DNA from: Thermomicrobiaceae bacterium
Lineage (GTDB): Bacteria > Chloroflexota > Chloroflexia > Thermomicrobiales > Thermomicrobiaceae
Assembly (NCBI GenBank): GCA_007123655.1
Contig: SKKR01000446.1
Span: 1-5,126 of the forward strand
Reading direction: 5' to 3'
DNA: 5,126 bases
Shown here: in pieces, positions 1 through 5,126 of the stretch
Position numbering within the stretch: position 1 is the stretch's first letter
Layout: each line of letters starts with the position of its first letter
Notes under the pieces: generated by a model
Told to the model about the DNA's origin: nothing
What the model saw: only the letters and a program-made list of their open reading frames with translations
The model's database searches: none
Program-made: the position numbers and the translations under genes

Positions 1-1
1 G

Positions 2-661
2 GCCGGTGATAACGAGGTGACGATCCGCTTCCATAACCCGGACGGGTCGCTGGCGGAGATGTGCGGAAACGGGAGCCGGTGCGCCGCCAGATTCGCGTTC
101 GACAACCAGTTTGTGTCAGGGGAGAGCTTCGTCCTGAAGACCGATTCCGGCGGGCTCGCAGTGCGGATGCGGGACGGTAACCGCTGCGACGTCGTAATGC
201 CGCAGCCGCGTTCGCTGGCGCTGGAATACATGACATGGGACGATGAGGGCGAGACGTTGACCGTGGATTCAGTAATGGTCGGGGTTCCCCACTGCGTTGT
301 CAGGATGGCCGGACTGGACGAGATCCCGAATGAGCGCCTGATCCGGATCGGGCGAGCGCTGCGGCACCACCAGCAATTTCCCGACGGAGTTAACACGAAC
401 TTCGTTGAGATGCAGGACGACGGCACGGTCCGCCAGCGCACCTACGAGCGTGGCGTGGAGAATCTGACGAAGGCATGTGGCACCGGCGCAACGGCGATCG
501 CCAGTGTCCTGATGAAGCGTGGCGAGGTTGATCCGCCGGTACGGTTACAGGTCGACGGCGGCGAACTCACGATCTCGGTCGAGAACAGCGAGTACTGGTT
601 GTCGGGAGACGCGCGGGTGATCTACACAGGCGTTCTGACGCCTGAAGCGGTCGACTGGTGA
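2..661 (+). CDS. dapF: Diaminopimelate epimerase, 3' part (5' end outside window)
   Basis: Cofactor-independent cytoplasmic racemase that interconverts LL- and meso-diaminopimelate, the last step before meso-DAP is used for lysine and peptidoglycan. The frame is already open at the left edge, so the start is missing; 219 codons are visible. Both catalytic cysteines of the family can be seen: one in FHNPDGSLAEMCGNGSRC (codon 62-64) and one in KACGTGATAIA (codon 476-478). Other family landmarks are GVPHCVV, FPDGVNTNF and YERGVEN. E. coli DapF has 274 residues with its first catalytic Cys at 73; here that Cys is the 21st visible residue, so about 50 N-terminal residues are missing. The motif before the second Cys reads ERGVENLTKACGTG rather than the common ERGxGETxACGTG; the Glu-Arg pair and the Cys are kept, so an active enzyme is expected. 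It is followed after 12 bases by the DUF2203 gene. The GTG at 17 is internal, not the start. Confidence 0.95.
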   Translation, partial: AGDNEVTIRFHNPDGSLAEMCGNGSRCAARFAFDNQFVSGESFVLKTDSGGLAVRMRDGNRCDVVMPQPRSLALEYMTWDDEGETLTVDSVMVGVPHCVVRMAGLDEIPNERLIRIGRALRHHQQFPDGVNTNFVEMQDDGTVRQRTYERGVENLTKACGTGATAIASVLMKRGEVDPPVRLQVDGGELTISVENSEYWLSGDARVIYTGVLTPEAVDW

Positions 662-664
662 TTA

Positions 665-668
665 GAGG
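665..668 (+). promoter_or_regulatory. Ribosome binding site of the DUF2203 gene
   Basis: GAGG lies five bases before the GTG at 674 and 14 bases before the in-frame ATG at 683. The spacing favours GTG 674 as the start. It lies in the 12-base gap after the dapF stop, which fits co-transcription with dapF. Confidence 0.5.
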
Positions 669-673
669 TTTGC

Positions 674-1090
674 GTGGGCACGATGGGGCAATCCGAGCCG
701 GCCAGGCTTTACACGCTTGACGAAGCGCGGGATCTGGTCTCGCACTTGCGTCCGATCCTGGCCGCGGTTCAGATCGAACACCAACAGATGCAGGAGGAGA
801 TCGAACAGCTGCATCAGCTTCCCCCGGGGAAGCGGCAAAACGGTCTCGCACTGGGGGCGGCGAAGCGGGAGAAGCGGATTCTGGAGCTCGGTGAGTCGAT
901 CCGCGAGAAGCTCAATGAGTTCGAGCAACGTGGGATCGAGGTCAAGGACATTCAGTCCGGGATCGTTGACTTCCCCAGCGAGCGCGACGGCCGCGTTGTG
1001 TATCTCTGCTGGCGGATCGATGAGGAGACGATCACCCACTGGCACGATCTGGATGCCGGCTATATGGGACGACAGCCTCTTGATGAGTGA
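674..1090 (+). CDS. DUF2203 family protein
   Basis: Small cytoplasmic protein of 138 residues, with no signal peptide or membrane segment. It matches the DUF2203 pattern along its length: an N-terminal [17 protein letters not shown] stretch (about residues 13-29), a charged helical and probably coiled-coil middle (about 30-85, rich in Glu/Gln/Lys), then a conserved C-terminal half with [17 protein letters not shown] (87-103), VYLCWR (109-114) and [14 protein letters not shown] (123-136). The biochemical function of the family is not known to me. The family recognition is from memory of its conserved C-terminal signature. GTG 674 is preferred over ATG 683 because of the GAGG spacing; the choice changes only three residues. 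The gene follows dapF by 12 bases, and its TGA overlaps the GTG of the next gene, so the three genes are probably one transcript. Confidence 0.85.
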   Translation: MGTMGQSEPARLYTLDEARDLVSHLRPILAAVQIEHQQMQEEIEQLHQLPPGKRQNGLALGAAKREKRILELGESIREKLNEFEQRGIEVKDIQSGIVDFPSERDGRVVYLCWRIDEETITHWHDLDAGYMGRQPLDE

Positions 1091-1380
1091 ACGGGACAGC
1101 AACTGTGGAGACGTTTTCCGGTCGGGGGAAACTGCTGACGCTGGACGGCGAAGAGCTGGGCCCTGTCGATTACGAGTACCAGATCGACCGGACGCATCGG
1201 GTCTGGAAAGGCATCGCGCGCCGATCCGATCAGCCGGATGAGTTGCTGCCGTTGCGAGCGGGTCCGGCTGAACTGGAAGTGTCGTCCGGTGATCGCGCGC
1301 CCGTGCACTTTTATCATCACAACGGCGACAAGGGAATCGAGATCAAATTCACCGGCCGCGGCGCGCCACCGGGCGAGTAG
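1087..1380 (+). CDS. Small protein of unknown function, translationally coupled to DUF2203
   Basis: 97 residues; I do not recognise the family. The GTG at 1087 shares bases with the TGA stop of the DUF2203 gene (GTGA), a layout typical of translational coupling, and no clear separate Shine-Dalgarno is needed or seen. An internal GTG at 1105 would drop six residues. The protein is soluble in appearance, with no hydrophobic segment. Its composition suggests mostly beta structure: an opening [20 protein letters not shown] stretch (residues 12-31) with alternating hydrophobic residues and Gly turns, and a second half ending in [18 protein letters not shown]. Two adjacent His (HH) and several Asp/Glu are present, but no metal-site pattern can be claimed. 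The C-terminal tail (GRGAPPGE) looks disordered. That it is a real gene is supported by the overlap and by the hairpin that closes the operon 20 bases downstream. Confidence 0.75.
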   Translation: MNGTATVETFSGRGKLLTLDGEELGPVDYEYQIDRTHRVWKGIARRSDQPDELLPLRAGPAELEVSSGDRAPVHFYHHNGDKGIEIKFTGRGAPPGE

Positions 1381-1399
1381 AGTTCTGGCAGGAACACGT

Positions 1400-1434
1400 G
1401 ACCCGGCAGTCTCCGGGGTGGAGTCTGCCGGGTC
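1400..1434 (+). terminator. Strong hairpin, probable terminator of the dapF operon
   Basis: GACCCGGCAG (1400-1409) and CTGCCGGGTC (1425-1434) form a perfect 10-bp stem. Inside it, CTCC (1411-1414) pairs with GGAG (1420-1423) after one T-T mismatch, leaving a five-base GGGGT loop. The tail on the + strand is TTCCCTGT, a weak U-tract, so termination may be inefficient or factor-assisted. It sits 20 bases after the stop of the 97-residue gene and about 50 bases beyond the stop of the convergent - strand gene, so it could act for both, although the - strand exit has no T-run. The rest of the 1381-1482 gap shows no gene. Confidence 0.6.
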
Positions 1435-1482
1435 TTCCCTGTAAGCGTTCCTGTACTGATCCCCGTGTGTTGATCATTGCAG

Positions 1483-2061
1483 CTACGGCATCCAGTACGG
1501 TGCGCTCATTTGTGCCGGAGCCTTTTCAGTCACGTATGCTTCGAGTCCCAGGCTCACGTCGAGCGTGTCACTGCGTAAAGCCCCGATGTGATCGGCGGAA
1601 TCGACCTGAGCGAGGTTCGACGTACTAGAGCCAACTGGAAGCTGCACGTTTTCTTCGATGAACCGGGTTGAGGCGCTGTCCAGAATCACCCGCTCACCGA
1701 GGTCACCGATTGCGGGTTCTATGAGCAGCCAATTGTCCTCGTGGAACTGAATCAGGTCCTGGCTTCTCGTGTAGTACTGACTGGTCGCGGGAGCCGCGGG
1801 ATCGATCAGCAGCCAGTTGTCCTCCTCGAACTGAATCTGCGCTGCGTCCCGCAGGGTGACGTTGACTACCGGAAACTGATCCGGCGCCGACGCCTCCATC
1901 AACGCCCCGTCCTGATAATCGGTTCGCATGTTTGCCGCGTTCGTATCCTGAGCCATGATCACTGCTATCAGGGTTACGAATGCCAGCGCGATGCCTGCGA
2001 GCACGATTCGTGTAATCAATCGTTCCTTCGTCGCTGTTGTCCGTGTCGACTCGTAATACAT
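1483..2061 (-). CDS. Membrane-anchored protein with three 28-residue-spaced F-x-E-[D/E]-N repeats
   Basis: 192 residues; function unknown and family not recognised. Residues 1-18 are polar with Lys/Arg (a positive inside patch), residues 19-37 (IVLAGIALAFVTLIAVIMA) form one membrane segment, and the remaining 155 residues are acidic and probably outside the membrane. That region carries the repeats IQFEEDNWLLIDPA (76-89), IQFHEDNWLLIEPA (104-117) and a diverged TRFIEENVQLP (132-142). The key Phe residues are at 78, 106 and 134, so the period is exactly 28. A fourth, very degenerate copy near 162 is possible but not convincing. No Cys is present and no lipobox is seen. ATG 2061 is chosen because AGGGAG lies seven bases upstream of it; a TTG at 2094 would add 11 residues but has no ribosome binding site. 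The gene converges on the dapF operon and diverges from the large regulator. It could be a surface or adhesion-like protein or a signalling partner, but nothing in the sequence decides this. Confidence 0.75.
   Translation of the reverse strand: MYYESTRTTATKERLITRIVLAGIALAFVTLIAVIMAQDTNAANMRTDYQDGALMEASAPDQFPVVNVTLRDAAQIQFEEDNWLLIDPAAPATSQYYTRSQDLIQFHEDNWLLIEPAIGDLGERVILDSASTRFIEENVQLPVGSSTSNLAQVDSADHIGALRSDTLDVSLGLEAYVTEKAPAQMSAPYWMP
1724..1755 (-). repeat. Intragenic repeat copy 2 (encodes IQFHEDNWLL)
   Basis: 32 bases that match 1808-1839 at 28 of 32 positions, at a distance of exactly 84 bases (28 codons), in the same frame. The DNA-level similarity implies a fairly recent internal duplication or selection to keep the motif. 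Confidence 0.8.
1808..1839 (-). repeat. Intragenic repeat copy 1 (encodes IQFEEDNWLL)
   Basis: Partner of 1724-1755 (28 of 32 bases the same, offset 84). The third protein-level copy, centred on FIEEN (around 1650-1660), is no longer obviously similar in DNA. Confidence 0.8.
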
Positions 2062-2068
2062 CTGGCCA

Positions 2069-2074
2069 CTCCCT
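2069..2074 (-). promoter_or_regulatory. Ribosome binding site deciding the start of the repeat-bearing membrane protein
   Basis: Read on the - strand this is AGGGAG, followed by seven bases and then ATG at 2061. Nothing comparable precedes the in-frame TTG at 2094, so the ATG is the better start. Confidence 0.6.
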
Positions 2075-2115
2075 GGTCTCTGTACTCGGGCCAATCTGAA
2101 TGGACCCGTGCGATC

Positions 2116-2143
2116 AATACAACACGTCGTGGGTTCGGCTCAA
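2116..2143 (-). promoter_or_regulatory. Weak candidate promoter for the membrane protein gene
   Basis: On the - strand, TTGAGC (2143-2138) could serve as a -35 and TGTATT (2121-2116) as a -10 with a 16-base spacer; each matches four of six consensus positions. The leader to ATG 2061 would be about 45-50 bases. The -35 overlaps the left arm of the nested dyad at 2141-2149, which would let a protein bound there block it. The assignment assumes a sigma-70-like consensus in this organism. Confidence 0.25.
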
Positions 2144-2181
2144 ACGTTCGTCTGCTCCGGCCGGAGTCGCGGGAACGTTTG
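2141..2181. promoter_or_regulatory. Nested dyad, candidate operator in the divergent control region
   Basis: CAAACGTTC (2141-2149) and GAACGTTTG (2173-2181) form a perfect 9-bp inverted repeat. Between them lies CTCCGGCCGGAG (2155-2166), a perfect 12-base palindrome whose centre falls within half a base of the centre of the outer repeat. Each outer arm also holds the palindrome AACGTT, and the two AACGTT cores are 31 bp apart, close to three helical turns. There is no T-run, so it is not a standard terminator. It sits about 80 bases upstream of the - strand ATG and about 180 bases upstream of the + strand regulator start. The most likely role is a binding site for a dimeric or tetrameric regulator; its identity is unknown. 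Confidence 0.5.
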
Positions 2182-2278
2182 CGTGTGAGTCCACTTTAGG
2201 AGGCAGGGATTAGCGGGCTCTTAACGCTCAAATAGCCGGCAACAGCACGGCATAGCGGTAGCATTTGTATTCGAGGCG

Positions 2279-2287
2279 TGCTAAAGT
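2279..2287 (+). promoter_or_regulatory. Weak candidate extended -10 element for the regulator gene
   Basis: TGCTAAAGT resembles an extended -10 (TGn followed by a hexamer matching four of six positions). No convincing -35 lies 16-18 bases upstream. Transcription would start near 2294, giving a leader of about 65 bases. Confidence 0.2.
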
Positions 2288-2349
2288 ACCAATTGCTTGA
2301 TTTCCGGCAAATTTCGCCATGATGTTTCAGACCTGATCACTCGTTGAGC

Positions 2350-2353
2350 GGAG
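2350..2353 (+). promoter_or_regulatory. Ribosome binding site deciding the regulator start
   Basis: GGAG lies six bases before GTG 2360 but directly abuts the in-frame ATG at 2354, so it can serve only the GTG. If the ATG is used, the protein gains two residues (Met-Ile). An in-frame TGA at 2345-2347 rules out any start further upstream. Confidence 0.5.
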
Positions 2354-2359
2354 ATGATC

Positions 2360-5126
2360 GTGAGTGACCAAGCGTTACTACGAATCCATCTCCTCGGCGG
2401 GTTCCGGGTTGTGCTCGGTGAGCTTCTTTTGCCGGATTCTGTCTGGCGTCGTCGACGCCCAGCGGCGCTGCTCAAGATACTGGCGCTGTCTTCGGGGTAT
2501 CGGATCCATCGCGAACAGCTCATCGAGATTCTCTGGCCTGAGCTGAGCATCAAGTCAGCCGGCAATAACCTGAACGTCACCGTCCATGAACTCCGCCGCG
2601 TGCTGGAAACGTGGGACGAAACCGGAGTCCTGACGGTGGAGCGCCTGGGTGACGTGGTCGCGCTGACGCCTGCTGAGCGTATCCGGGTCGACGTTGCCGA
2701 GTTCGAGCACGCGATCTCAAATGCCTGGCGGTCCGCCGACCCGGGGCTGTTCTGGCGCGCGATCGACGAGTATTCCGGCGACCTTCTTCCGGATGACCCG
2801 TACGATGAATGGATCGAACCACGCAGGAACTCACTGCGGGCAAGTTATCTCACCGCACTGTCCAGGCTGGCGTCTATCCACGAGCGACAGGGCAATGACC
2901 ACGGAGTAGTTGCCGCGCTGACCCGCCTGTGCGAAGCGGACCCGCTCGACGAAGACGCGGCCCGTAGCTTGATGCAGCGATTCGCCGGAGCAGGCCAACG
3001 CACGCGAGCCCTCGCCCAGTACGAAATCCTGAGAGATGCACTTGAGCGCGATCTGGGCGTTGAACCCGGCGACTCAACACGTGAGCTTTATCAGGAGATT
3101 CTCCAGGGATCACCTCTTCAGACTGACGGTGCGTTTGCCGGCCCGCGCTCGGATGCCGATTCGAGAGGCACCGATTTCATCGAACGCCGGGGCAGCAACC
3201 TTCCGGCTGAGCTCACGCCGATCATCGGTCGTGAACGCGAGATCGCGGAGCTTTCGCACCATCTCCTGGCCAATCGGCTCGTTTCGCTGACCGGTCCCGG
3301 CGGGGTGGGTAAAACCGTACTGGCGCGATCCGTGGCAAGAATGGTTTCCGAGCGTTTCAGTCATGTTTATCAGGTCGAACTGGACATGGTTCGTGAACCC
3401 GAGTTCGTCCTCCCGGCTATCGCCCGGGCTCTTCGACTCCATGAACCACCCGGCCAGTCACCGGCGGACGCCATTGTGGCTCTGCTTGGTGATTCGCAGG
3501 CGCTCCTGTTGCTGGACAATTTCGAGCAGGTCATTGACGCCGCGCCGGAGGTCGCGCGCCTCCTGGCCAGGTGTCCCGGTCTCCGAATGGTCGTCACCAG
3601 TCGCACGCGGCTGCGGCTGCACGGCGAGCAGGAGTACGCGATTTCCCCGCTGTCATTCCCGACAACACATCAACCGGCGGATACGCTAACCGGGTATCCC
3701 GCAATCGAGCTGTTTCGAGTCCGGGTGCGGCAGCTTCGACCGGATCTCGAGTTGACCGGCACACGCTTGAGCGCTGTCGCGGAGATCTGCCGGCGGCTTG
3801 ACGGCCTGCCGCTGGCGATCGAACTCGCCGCGGCGCGCTGTAAGGTTCTCTCTCCGGAGGCACTGCTTCCGCTGCTCGAGCGACGGCTGACCGTGTTGAC
3901 CAGTGGTCCGAGGGGTATGCCAGATCGACAGCAGACGATTCGGAACACGATCTCCTGGAGTTACGCGCTTCTGAATCCGGACGAACAGCGGTTGCTTCGA
4001 CAGATGTCAGTCTTCGCAGGCGGCTGGGACCTCGAAGCCGCCCGTGCAGTCGCCGGTTCCTCGTCTGACGATGGCCTTGACGCGGAACATCTTGACCAGT
4101 TGTTCGCACTGGTCGACCAGAGTCTCGTTCTGGTCGACGAACAGGCTGACATATCACGTTTCAGGATGCTCGAAACGATTCGCGAGTTCGGGCTGGAGCA
4201 GCTTGAAGCGAGCGAGGAGGATTCGCTGGTTCGCGAGCGCCACGCGCACCATTTTGCTGCGCTTGTCGAGACCGCGATTTCTCGCATATTCGGACCCGAA
4301 CAGGCGCATTGGATCGACCGGATCGATCAGGAGCACGCCAACATTCAACGTGCGCTCGACTGGTTCCTGGAACACGATGTCGATCGTGGTCTGCAAATTG
4401 TCGGCTCCCTCTGGCTGCCGTGGTGGATGAAGAACAACCTCGCCGTTGGTGGTCAGTACTATGACGCGTATCTTGCGGCGGTCGACGATGCGAACGTGGA
4501 CGATGTCAGCTACGCGCACGCCTTGACCGGTGCCGGGATCATAAATGAATGGAAAGGGGATACCGAGCGTGCGACGTCCCAGGCCGAAACGGCGCTCAGT
4601 ATCTGGAAGGACCAGTCTCACCCGCCGGATGGTTCATACTGGCCATTCATCTGTCTCGGGAATATCGCCATGAAGCAGAGTAACCTCGCACAAGCCAAAC
4701 AGTGGTACGCGAAGGGTTTCGACTTTGCCCGACTCCACCGGCACGAGTATGGGGTCAGTCTGCTTCGAACCAATCTCGCGATCGTTGCCGAAAACGAAGG
4801 GCGACTGGATCTTGCCGAATCGATCTACCGCACAGCTCTGACCGAGGCGCGAACCCGCGGGGATATCTGGTCGCTCAGCCTCACGAGCGGCAACCTCGGA
4901 TTTCTGTTGCTGAAAATGGACCGACCTGAAGAGGCGCGTCCCCTGATCGAAGAGTCACTGAGTGCAGCCGAGCGACTGGGGCTCCAGATGTATCGAGTGG
5001 AAGGCCTCATGGTACTGGGCCTCCTGAACATGAATCTGGGACAGCTCGAGCGAGCAGAAGAGCTATTGAACGAATCGTTGGCAGTTGCTGTTGATATCGC
5101 TGATTTCAGCGGGATTTCCGGGGCCA
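2360..5126 (+). CDS. BTAD (SARP-type) transcriptional regulator with NB-ARC/COG3903 ATPase and TPR-like repeats, 3' end outside window
   Basis: This frame has no stop through the right edge, giving 922 visible codons. Domains in order: OmpR-like winged helix (about residues 6-90, with RRRRPAALLKILAL and the recognition-helix-like NNLNVTVHELRRVLE); bacterial transcriptional activation domain, BTAD (about 111-248, ending QYEILRDALERDLGVEPGDS); linker with NLPAELTPIIGRERE (280-294), the usual entry to the NTPase; P-loop GPGGVGKT (312-319); Walker B LLLLDN (382-387); VVTSRTRLRL (411-420); GLPLAIE (482-488); RQQTIRNTISWSY (523-535); VFAGGW (551-556); MLETIREF (603-610); then helical TPR-like repeats from about 700 to the edge. 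Known members of this architecture are STAND-type, ATP-dependent switches that activate transcription, as AfsR does in Streptomyces. The ligand is unknown. GTG 2360 is chosen from the GGAG spacing. It diverges from the repeat-bearing membrane protein, which is therefore a candidate target. All NTPase motifs look intact. Confidence 0.93.
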   Translation, partial: MSDQALLRIHLLGGFRVVLGELLLPDSVWRRRRPAALLKILALSSGYRIHREQLIEILWPELSIKSAGNNLNVTVHELRRVLETWDETGVLTVERLGDVVALTPAERIRVDVAEFEHAISNAWRSADPGLFWRAIDEYSGDLLPDDPYDEWIEPRRNSLRASYLTALSRLASIHERQGNDHGVVAALTRLCEADPLDEDAARSLMQRFAGAGQRTRALAQYEILRDALERDLGVEPGDSTRELYQEILQGSPLQTDGAFAGPRSDADSRGTDFIERRGSNLPAELTPIIGREREIAELSHHLLANRLVSLTGPGGVGKTVLARSVARMVSERFSHVYQVELDMVREPEFVLPAIARALRLHEPPGQSPADAIVALLGDSQALLLLDNFEQVIDAAPEVARLLARCPGLRMVVTSRTRLRLHGEQEYAISPLSFPTTHQPADTLTGYPAIELFRVRVRQLRPDLELTGTRLSAVAEICRRLDGLPLAIELAAARCKVLSPEALLPLLERRLTVLTSGPRGMPDRQQTIRNTISWSYALLNPDEQRLLRQMSVFAGGWDLEAARAVAGSSSDDGLDAEHLDQLFALVDQSLVLVDEQADISRFRMLETIREFGLEQLEASEEDSLVRERHAHHFAALVETAISRIFGPEQAHWIDRIDQEHANIQRALDWFLEHDVDRGLQIVGSLWLPWWMKNNLAVGGQYYDAYLAAVDDANVDDVSYAHALTGAGIINEWKGDTERATSQAETALSIWKDQSHPPDGSYWPFICLGNIAMKQSNLAQAKQWYAKGFDFARLHRHEYGVSLLRTNLAIVAENEGRLDLAESIYRTALTEARTRGDIWSLSLTSGNLGFLLLKMDRPEEARPLIEESLSAAERLGLQMYRVEGLMVLGLLNMNLGQLERAEELLNESLAVAVDIADFSGISGA

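Noticed and set aside
662..1102. A 146-codon open frame on the - strand opposite the DUF2203 gene.
   Set aside because: It covers the whole DUF2203 gene, whose conserved signature makes the + strand the coding one. It has no ribosome binding site or family features that I can see.
2198..2203. A perfect AGGAGG Shine-Dalgarno-like sequence in the divergent control region.
   Set aside because: No ATG, GTG or TTG lies at a useful distance downstream, so it appears to be an orphan match.
2271..2277. TCGAGGC, similar to a SARP heptamer binding site.
   Set aside because: SARP sites need a second copy about one or two helical turns away; the bases 11 and 22 positions downstream do not match.
2375..2377. 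A TTA codon near the start of the regulator, reminiscent of bldA control of Streptomyces SARP genes.
   Set aside because: TTA also occurs in dapF here (about 545-547) and the GC content is moderate, so TTA is not rare enough to imply tRNA-based control.
3594..4157. A 187-codon open frame on the - strand inside the large regulator.
   Set aside because: It lies wholly antisense to intact NB-ARC motifs, is rich in Arg/Ser/Ala low-complexity sequence typical of the antisense of GC-rich genes, and matches no domain I recognise.
1..5126. tRNA or rRNA genes, CRISPR arrays, insertion sequences, attachment sites.
   Set aside because: I saw no cloverleaf-like tRNA sequence, no regularly spaced short repeat array, no transposase-like protein and no flanking target duplications.

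Overview
The window suggests a high-GC (about 60% by eye, not computed) free-living bacterium. A diaminopimelate-pathway gene, a DUF2203 protein and a BTAD/NB-ARC/TPR regulator together fit Chloroflexota (Thermomicrobia-like) best, with Actinobacteria as the main alternative. This assignment is inference from gene content; no rRNA or other taxonomic marker is present. Both window edges cut through genes.

Left block (about 1-1380, + strand): the 3' part of dapF (diaminopimelate epimerase), then a DUF2203 protein after a 12-base gap, then a 97-residue protein of unknown function whose GTG start overlaps the preceding stop. The spacing looks like one operon. It ends at a strong GC-rich hairpin at 1400-1434, which also faces the end of the next, convergent gene.

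Middle block (about 1483-2061, - strand): a 192-residue protein with one N-terminal membrane segment and an outward-facing region carrying three copies of an F-x-E-[D/E]-N motif, spaced exactly 28 residues apart. I do not recognise the family. Two of the copies are also close repeats at DNA level.

Divergent control region (2062-2359): no gene is visible. It holds a nested dyad: a 9-bp inverted repeat (2141-2149 / 2173-2181) built on two AACGTT cores 31 bp apart, around a 12-bp perfect palindrome (2155-2166). It also holds only weak promoter-like sequences on each strand.

Right block (2360 to beyond 5126, + strand): one reading frame stays open for 922 codons and leaves the window. It encodes a large signal-integrating regulator: SARP-type winged helix and BTAD, then a COG3903/NB-ARC-type NTPase, then TPR-like helical repeats. 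It is divergent from the repeat-bearing membrane protein and shares its control region, so it could regulate that gene, itself, or both; this is a hypothesis only. The two most unusual items are the 28-residue-period membrane protein and the nested dyad upstream of it.
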